From DASQJL01 sp036380835 (lineage in GTDB: Bacteria; Eisenbacteria; RBG-16-71-46; SZUA-252): DNA of 64,000 nt. Positions 58,922 to 64,000 of the stretch are shown piece by piece. The first letter of the stretch is position 1. Each line of letters starts with the position of its first letter. The stretch is from positions 20,690 through 84,689 of the forward strand of contig DASVDZ010000081.1 in the NCBI GenBank assembly GCA_036380835.1, written 5' to 3'. The notes under the pieces are model-generated. The model did not search any database. It saw nothing but the letters and a program-made list of their open reading frames with translations, and had not been told where the DNA came from. The position numbers and the translations under genes were made by a program.

Positions 58922-60493
58922 ATGCCCGCATCCAGTACGTGGCGGAACTTCGCCCGTGTGGTTGTCCCCGTCATTTGCTGTCTCGCCGTCTTCGTCTCCT
59001 GCGCCAAGGAGCCGCTTCGCGTGGATCGAAACCGCCCGCCACGGACGTTTCTCGTCTCGGCCCCGGCCGAAAGTTCGTCCTGGTCGTACCACGTCCACCT
59101 CTACTGGCGGGGCGAGGACAGCGACGGATACGTGACGGGATTCCTGTGGGCCTGGGACGACTCCTCGATCGGCGCCTACCGGTACACGACGAAGACGGAC
59201 AGCACGTTCGATCTCGACGTCAACGATTCCACCCTCTTGGTCGGCGGCGGGACCAGCCAGGTGCAGCCGGGCCAGACGAAGCCCCACACGTTCTACATTC
59301 GCGCCGTCGACAACCTGGGCAAGTCGGATCCGGTCGGGACGATCTTCAATCATCGCGTCTACAACGCCTCGACCGACGAGCCCAGCGTGCGCTTCGTGGG
59401 CGCGCTCCCGAGCGGGGCCGGGATCATCGACACGCTCTGCGACGGAGCGCCGTTCAAGATCTGCTGGACCGGCAGCGACCCGGATGGCTACGTCGCGTAC
59501 TACCGATGGGACATGGGGCCCTATTCCAGCCCGCTCCAGACCGACACCTGCGCCGTCTTCAACGACCCGAACGTGCCTGGATCGCCGCCGATCACGAGCG
59601 GCGTCTACACGTTCACGGTCACGGCGGTGGACAACGCGTTCGCCGCCAGCAAGGCCTCCTCGGGCGGCCGCTTCCTCCTCGTCGCCAATCACGATCCCGA
59701 CACCTGGTTCGTCGACTCCTCGGGCGGAACGGGCGAGCCGGTGGGGCACTACTACCAGCCCTATCGCGACGGCCAGCCGGTCAACCCGACCGAGGTGCAC
59801 ACCTTCTCCCAGGGGGACACGATCCCCTACCGATCCACGGTCTGGTGGAGCTGGGGATCGTCCGACGATCACTCTGGCAGCGGATGCAGCGAGGGCAACA
59901 TCATCAGCGGTTGGTCGCTGATCCTCCGCACGGGCACCCGAAACAATTTCGAGCCCTACGTCATCGGCTACCAGGACCAGATCTGCACCGATGGGGCCGG
60001 CGCGCCGGTTCGCTTTACGACCAACGACCCCGCGGTCGTCCTGCAGGAGTGCAATCTCCAGAGCCTGGTGCTCGACTCCCTGGACGCGGGACGCGGGATG
60101 CAGGTCACCGTGGCCTCGCGCGACGGATCCGGCCGCGTCGACGGCTCCCCGGCCTCGTTCTCGTTCAACTGCGACTTCCCGCCGCACATCGATTCGCTCT
60201 TCGTCCAGGACGTCACGCCGACGAGCGGCCCGAACGCGGGGCAGCCCTGCAAGCGGTTCTATTGGGTCGCGCGCGATCCGGAGGACGGGTTCACGAAGGA
60301 AGCCGAGATCACGATGGACGGCATTCAGAAGATCCAGCTCACGAGCTGGGAGCAGGAAGTCATCATCCCCGAGTCGAGGTTCCGGAGCTTCTCCCCCCTG
60401 AATCCCCATACGGTGGAGGTCCGAGTCTCGGATCGGGCCCACATCCGATCGGACCAGGTCCTGTCCATTCAATTCGACGTGACGTACCCCTAG
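58922..60493 (+). CDS. Lipoprotein with repeated Asp-rich Ig-like modules (first of pair)
   Basis: 523 residues from ATG 58922 (GGAG six bases upstream; a GTG at 58892 is in frame but less well placed). Lipobox VSC with Cys27. The mature protein has repeats of an Ig/FN3-like unit with the pattern W-x-G-x-D-x-D-G-x-V: HVHLYWRGEDSDGYVTGFLW (about 60) and FKICWTGSDPDGYVAYYRWD (about 180). Repeats are Asp-rich and may bind calcium. It is followed after 34 bases by a second lipoprotein with the same module. Function unknown. Confidence 0.78.
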   Translation: MPASSTWRNFARVVVPVICCLAVFVSCAKEPLRVDRNRPPRTFLVSAPAESSSWSYHVHLYWRGEDSDGYVTGFLWAWDDSSIGAYRYTTKTDSTFDLDVNDSTLLVGGGTSQVQPGQTKPHTFYIRAVDNLGKSDPVGTIFNHRVYNASTDEPSVRFVGALPSGAGIIDTLCDGAPFKICWTGSDPDGYVAYYRWDMGPYSSPLQTDTCAVFNDPNVPGSPPITSGVYTFTVTAVDNAFAASKASSGGRFLLVANHDPDTWFVDSSGGTGEPVGHYYQPYRDGQPVNPTEVHTFSQGDTIPYRSTVWWSWGSSDDHSGSGCSEGNIISGWSLILRTGTRNNFEPYVIGYQDQICTDGAGAPVRFTTNDPAVVLQECNLQSLVLDSLDAGRGMQVTVASRDGSGRVDGSPASFSFNCDFPPHIDSLFVQDVTPTSGPNAGQPCKRFYWVARDPEDGFTKEAEITMDGIQKIQLTSWEQEVIIPESRFRSFSPLNPHTVEVRVSDRAHIRSDQVLSIQFDVTYP

Positions 60494-60527
60494 CGACGAA
60501 CGGCCGATGACAAGGAGCGATGATTCC

Positions 60528-62810
60528 ATGGCGCGCGGTTCGATGATTCGACTTCCGATCGTACTGCTTCTGGCGCTCGCGCTGGCCGGGCTCGCCGGCT
60601 GCGCGAAGAGCGTGAAACCGGGCAAGCCGCCACAGCCGTTGAGCCCCGAGACCCAGATCACGTACGCGCCGCTCCAGGGCGACACCGCATCGTTCCGGGT
60701 CCATTTCTACTGGAGCGGATGGGACAAGGACGGAGAGGTCGTCCGGTTCCGCTGGGCCGTCGACGCCGACACGATCAAGGACGAGCACGACTGGCATTCG
60801 ACGACGTCCAAGGACACGACGCTTCTCTTCCTCGTGGATCCGGTCAAGGAGATCCAGGGGCACGTCTTCTGGGTGGCCGCGGAGGACAACGACGGCCACA
60901 TCGACTCCACTCCGGCGAAGCGATTCTTCTCGGCGAAGACCATCCCGCCGACCTCGAAGATCGACCGGGGCCCGGACGGGAAAGGGCTCCCGATCGGACC
61001 CAACTTCACGTTCGAGTGGTCGGGAATCGACCCGGACGGCGGCGAGACCGGCGGCTCCGCCCCGGTCGACTCGTTCGAGTACCTCCTGCTGCAGGTGCGC
61101 GGGATCGCGGACACGAACACTCCCCCGACTCACGACCCGCTGCCCGATTTCGACGAAAAGGTCTACTTGGGCCTGATCAACGAAGCGACGGGCCGGACGC
61201 TGCTCGATCGGCCGGCCCCGGGGAGGCACAGCGATTGGGCCTGGCAGGGCGTGCGGGGAACCCGGAAGCGCTTCCGGAACGTCACTCCCGCGCCCTACGT
61301 CTTCGCCGTTCGAGCGGTCGACATCGCCGGCGCGACCGAGAAGAATCTGAAAATCACGGACAACATCCGCTACTTCAACGTGACGAACAGGAACCCTGGC
61401 CCGCTCCTCACGATCTGCAGCAGCGTGCTGAACAAGTGCCTCCCGGCCGCGTCGGGTCCCGAGGACATCGTCCGGAAGCAGATCCAGGTCTTCGAGGGAG
61501 AGACGGTCTCCTTCTCGTGGACGGCGTCCGCGGAGTTCTACGGGGGCGAGGTGGTCGGATACACGTTCGCGATGGACGACACGACCACCGCGGAATGGGG
61601 ATCGCTGACCCTCCTCAAGACGGGGGCGACGTTCTCGCGCAACGATCTCCCCCCGGGCGCTCACAACCTGTACGTGCGCGTCGTGGACGACGGCGGGCTG
61701 GTCACGAACGCCAAGATCCCGCTCTTGATCGTCCATCCCGACTTCAAGGACCCGGGTGCCGAGAAGAACGCGCTCTACGTCGACGACTTCGGGACGCCGG
61801 GGGCGACGCCGCTCAACGCGGGCGCGAATTACCTGTCGGATGACGCGGAAGACATCTGGTGGGCGGATCACATCACGACGCCGCTCACCCAGGAATTCGG
61901 AGTTCCGTTCACGCAGTACGACACCGTCCGGAACAACATCGGGATCGAGGGGCGTGGCGTTCCCGACCCCAGCGAGCTGAAGAAGTACCGCGTCGTCATC
62001 TGGAGCGTCGACCTCAACAACACCGGGTCCTCGCCGACCGGGCTCTGGAAGACGCTCGTCGGCGGCGACTACAGCCAGCTGGCCGGATACCTCAGGGCCG
62101 GCGGGACGCTGATCCTCACCGGCTTCCAGCTCATGAACAACACGACGAGCCCTTCCACGACCGCGTACAGCTTCTACTCGCGCGGGATGTGCTTGAGCGT
62201 GCCTCAGGGCACCACGGCCTACGATCTCTCCTACTTCCCGCGGACGATCATGGGCGTGGACGGGGCGCTCGCGGGGAATCAGGGGCTTCGCACCAACGGA
62301 GCCCACGATTTCGTCGAGGCACGGGTGACGACGGAGGGCGCGGCGAGGGGATACCAGACGGCCCAGGTGGACACGGGCCGGACGGCGAAGTGGAATCCCT
62401 ATGCGTTCACGGGCCCGCCGAACTCGGCCCTGTCACCGGGAATGGGCGCCGTGGACGGCTGGAACATGCAGACGTTCTTCGGCTGCATCGGGACCCAGAC
62501 CCTCTTCCGCCGTGAGGATGCGAACACCCCGATCGCGGTTCCGATCCTCAGGTATCACGGCGTGCCCCAGGGCATCGCGATGGACGGCCTGCCGTCGCCT
62601 CGCGAAGGGCTCGTCGTGGGGATCGCGACCCAGGCGCACGACCTCGGCAACCAGAACGGCGGGGTCGTGGACGCGCAGAACTCGCAGAACGCGTTCGGGC
62701 GGATGGTCTTCCTAGGGTTCCCGATCTACTACCTCAAGGACCCGCAGGCATACCAGATCATGCGAACCGCGTTCGCCTACGTGAATTCCTCGCCCACGCT
62801 GCCGCAGTAG
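60528..62810 (+). CDS. Lipoprotein with Asp-rich Ig-like modules and a GATase-like C-terminal part
   Basis: 760 residues; ATG 60528 follows AAGGAG at ten bases. Lipobox LAGC with Cys25. At least three Ig/FN3-like units with the same pattern as the previous protein: RVHFYWSGWDKDGEVVRFRW, FTFEWSGIDPDGGETGGSAP and a looser one near residue 340. The C-terminal half (about 415-760) starts NALYVDDFGTPG and includes YRVVIWSVDLNNTGS and AGYLRAGGTLILTGFQ, which resembles the fold of class-I glutamine-amidotransferase-like domains but lacks a visible catalytic triad. A terminator follows at 62848. Confidence 0.75.
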   Translation: MARGSMIRLPIVLLLALALAGLAGCAKSVKPGKPPQPLSPETQITYAPLQGDTASFRVHFYWSGWDKDGEVVRFRWAVDADTIKDEHDWHSTTSKDTTLLFLVDPVKEIQGHVFWVAAEDNDGHIDSTPAKRFFSAKTIPPTSKIDRGPDGKGLPIGPNFTFEWSGIDPDGGETGGSAPVDSFEYLLLQVRGIADTNTPPTHDPLPDFDEKVYLGLINEATGRTLLDRPAPGRHSDWAWQGVRGTRKRFRNVTPAPYVFAVRAVDIAGATEKNLKITDNIRYFNVTNRNPGPLLTICSSVLNKCLPAASGPEDIVRKQIQVFEGETVSFSWTASAEFYGGEVVGYTFAMDDTTTAEWGSLTLLKTGATFSRNDLPPGAHNLYVRVVDDGGLVTNAKIPLLIVHPDFKDPGAEKNALYVDDFGTPGATPLNAGANYLSDDAEDIWWADHITTPLTQEFGVPFTQYDTVRNNIGIEGRGVPDPSELKKYRVVIWSVDLNNTGSSPTGLWKTLVGGDYSQLAGYLRAGGTLILTGFQLMNNTTSPSTTAYSFYSRGMCLSVPQGTTAYDLSYFPRTIMGVDGALAGNQGLRTNGAHDFVEARVTTEGAARGYQTAQVDTGRTAKWNPYAFTGPPNSALSPGMGAVDGWNMQTFFGCIGTQTLFRREDANTPIAVPILRYHGVPQGIAMDGLPSPREGLVVGIATQAHDLGNQNGGVVDAQNSQNAFGRMVFLGFPIYYLKDPQAYQIMRTAFAYVNSSPTLPQ

Positions 62811-62847
62811 CCGCGACAGCGGGTCGGCGACGCGCCGCGTTCGCGAG

Positions 62848-62877
62848 GGGCGCCCGGAGCAGCGGCTCCGGGCGCCC
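62848..62877 (+). terminator. Rho-independent terminator after the lipoprotein pair
   Basis: Perfect 12-base arms (62848-62859 and 62866-62877), six-base loop, followed by TCTTGTTTG. Confidence 0.75.
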
Positions 62878-62985
62878 TCTTGTTTGACCCCGTCGCGGCG
62901 TTGCAACGGCACTTTGGATCAAGCGATCCCGGAGGAGACGCTGGCCATCGAGATCGCGCACTCGTGACCTGCTCCCCTTGACTGC

Positions 62986-63218
62986 TGAACGCCGCCGCGA
63001 ACTCGCTCGGCGTCCGGTTCCCCAGGGAGCTGTGCGGCCTCACCTGAGTGCAGTCCCGCCTCCACTCTTCGATCATCGCCCTCGAGCGTCTGGATCACCC
63101 GACGGGCCGGAAGCGACGTGTCGACCTCGCTCGCCAAGCCCTCGCGGCTCAGATCGTCGACCACGTTGAAGATCCGAATCCGCCGACCTCCGCGGATCAC
63201 GTCGCTCACGTAGTCGGC
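62986..63218 (-). pseudogene. Broken IS3-family transposase (OrfB), internally deleted
   Basis: On the minus strand, 63218-63077 encodes ADYVSDVIRGGRRIRIFNVV and then DDLSREGLASEVDTSLPARR, the catalytic-core region of an IS3-type integrase. At about 63076 the frame changes and the sequence jumps to WRRDCTQVRPHSSLGNRTPS, EFAAAF, the end of the same protein. About 80 residues between are missing. No terminal inverted repeats or target duplication were found. Confidence 0.7.
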
Positions 63219-63265
63219 GCGGCGCCGCACGGCTCCCTGGGAAACCGGACGCCGAGCGAGTTCGC
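62997..63265. repeat. 42-base inverted repeat formed by the two transposase ends
   Basis: 62997-63038 and 63224-63265 are inverted copies that match at 40 of 42 positions, separated by 185 bases. Confidence 0.8.
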
Positions 63266-63290
63266 GCGCCGATTCTGGCGAGGGGGCCAC
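63220..63290 (+). pseudogene. Second IS3 transposase C-terminal fragment, opposite strand
   Basis: The plus strand here encodes PHGSLGNRTPSEFARRF, the same C-terminal motif as the minus-strand fragment, but inverted. It abuts the core fragment (which ends at 63218). Confidence 0.6.
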
Positions 63291-63300
63291 CCCATACGAA

Positions 63301-63330
63301 AGGGCCGCGGAGCACTCGCTCCGCGGCCCT
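63301..63330 (-). terminator. Terminator of the minus-strand secreted protein gene
   Basis: Perfect 12-base arms (63301-63312 and 63319-63330), six-base loop, 27 bases after the stop codon at 63357; on the minus strand TTCGTATG follows. Confidence 0.65.
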
Positions 63331-63356
63331 CGTTCAGCCGATCGTGTTGGCCGATG

Positions 63357-64000
63357 TTACTTGGCCATCACCATCTTGATGACGTCGTTGGCGCCGCCGC
63401 TGGCGGACACCTTGGCGTAGTAGACGCCCGAGGAGGTCTGCAGGCCGGCCGAGTTCTTGCCGTCCCACGTGATCTCGTGCGCCCCCGCCTCGAAGTTGCG
63501 ATCCGCAAGCGTCTTCACGAGCTGGCCGCTGACGTTGTAGACCCGGAGCGCCACGTTGCCCGCCTTGCTGGTCGCGAAGCGGATCTTGGTCACCGGGTTG
63601 AACGGGTTCGGCGAATTCTGCTCGAGGCGGACCGCGCTGCCCGCGAGGTTGTTCGCCGCGATGCCGAGATACGTGAGGCCGGCGAATCCGCGGCCCGAAC
63701 GGTTCGAGTACGCGGTTCCGTCGATCGGAACCTGCTGGTTCACGAGACCGAGCGCCACGAGGCGCGCCTCGATCGTGCGGCGGTCGAAGTAGAAGACCAT
63801 CGCCGCCTGCCCGGCCTGCACGACGTCCTTCATGTCGACGAACGGCGACCCGTTGACCGGATCGGTCCGCGGCGCGAGGCCCAGGAAGAGCGGGCTGCGA
63901 ACGATCGTGCGGCGGCAGCGGACGCCCTCGAGCGGCCCGTTGAAGCTCTGCGCTTGGTAGCCCGCCGCCTGCGTCTCGGCCGGGAAGGAGACGGTGAAGG
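63357..64000 (-). CDS. C-terminal part of a secreted protein with FlgD-like sorting domain
   Basis: The last 214 residues are in the window; the frame is open to the edge, so the N-terminus lies outside. The final 90 residues match the domain of the 1220-residue protein: RLEQNSPNPFNPVTKIRFAT, VALRVYNVSGQLVKTLAD, SGVYYAKVSASGG. Upstream residues (FTVSFPAETQAAGYQAQSFN) are beta-rich with no clear motif. Probably exported and held at the surface. The terminator at 63301 ends the transcript. Confidence 0.8.
   Translation of the reverse strand, partial: FTVSFPAETQAAGYQAQSFNGPLEGVRCRRTIVRSPLFLGLAPRTDPVNGSPFVDMKDVVQAGQAAMVFYFDRRTIEARLVALGLVNQQVPIDGTAYSNRSGRGFAGLTYLGIAANNLAGSAVRLEQNSPNPFNPVTKIRFATSKAGNVALRVYNVSGQLVKTLADRNFEAGAHEITWDGKNSAGLQTSSGVYYAKVSASGGANDVIKMVMAK

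Overview
This 64 kb window is chromosomal DNA from a very GC-rich, two-membrane (Gram-negative type) bacterium. Envelope clues are outer-membrane barrel proteins, many lipoproteins, a TonB/TolA-type transducer with TolB, Pal and CpoB, and an LPS-type heptosyltransferase. Two secreted proteins end in a FlgD-like C-terminal domain carrying the motif PNPFNP, which is common in FCB-group relatives and candidate phyla such as Eisenbacteria. That placement is an inference; no rRNA or tRNA gene was seen to confirm it.

Layout. 1-2.8 kb: a cut-off membrane protein, then a lipoprotein and an outer-membrane barrel. 2.8-7.8 kb: glycan genes (GH15 glucoamylase-like enzyme, GT2 synthase, GT87-like membrane transferase). 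7.8-11.7 kb: a stand-alone sigma-54 activator, then a textbook -24/-12 promoter, hsp20 and dnaK. 11.7-19.1 kb: a protein with three VanZ-like units, msrA, a multi-PAS hybrid histidine kinase and a sigma-54-type regulator with an altered GAFTGA loop. 19.2-23.1 kb: ECF sigma factor and zinc-finger anti-sigma, a GT9 transferase and a HEAT-repeat/cyclophilin fusion. 23.1-26.2 kb (minus strand): nucleoside salvage operon hpt-udk-permease-PNP. 26.2-27.8 kb: two little-known proteins. 27.8-32.4 kb: hom-thrC-thrB-lysC. 32.4-38.5 kb: TonB/TolA-like, tolB, pal, cpoB, clpB. 38.5-42.2 kb: PTS-type IIA, a beta-propeller lipoprotein, a Cys/Met-metabolism PLP enzyme, a small VanZ protein. 42.2-54.6 kb: dense housekeeping run hisS, aspS, two small lipoproteins, phoH, pgpH, ybeY, DUF502, recO, glyQ, glyS, mostly with 4-nt start/stop overlaps. 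54.6-62.9 kb: the strongest-looking promoter in the window, a structured leader of about 440 nt, a 1220-residue secreted protein, then two large lipoproteins built from related Asp-rich modules. 62.9-63.3 kb: scrambled IS3-type transposase remnants. 63.4 kb-end: the C-terminal part of another PNPFNP secreted protein, on the minus strand.

Regulation read directly from the sequence: most transcription units start with TTGAC(A/G/C), a 17-18 bp spacer and a -10 of the form TAGNNT. Twice the -35 box contains the stop codon of the gene before. Two genes appear to be transcribed with almost no 5' leader. The most promising new biology is (a) the sigma-54 control module for hsp20-dnaK, and (b) the long leader of the major secreted protein, which holds a strong ribosome site with an 8-codon ORF overlapping one arm of a stable stem.
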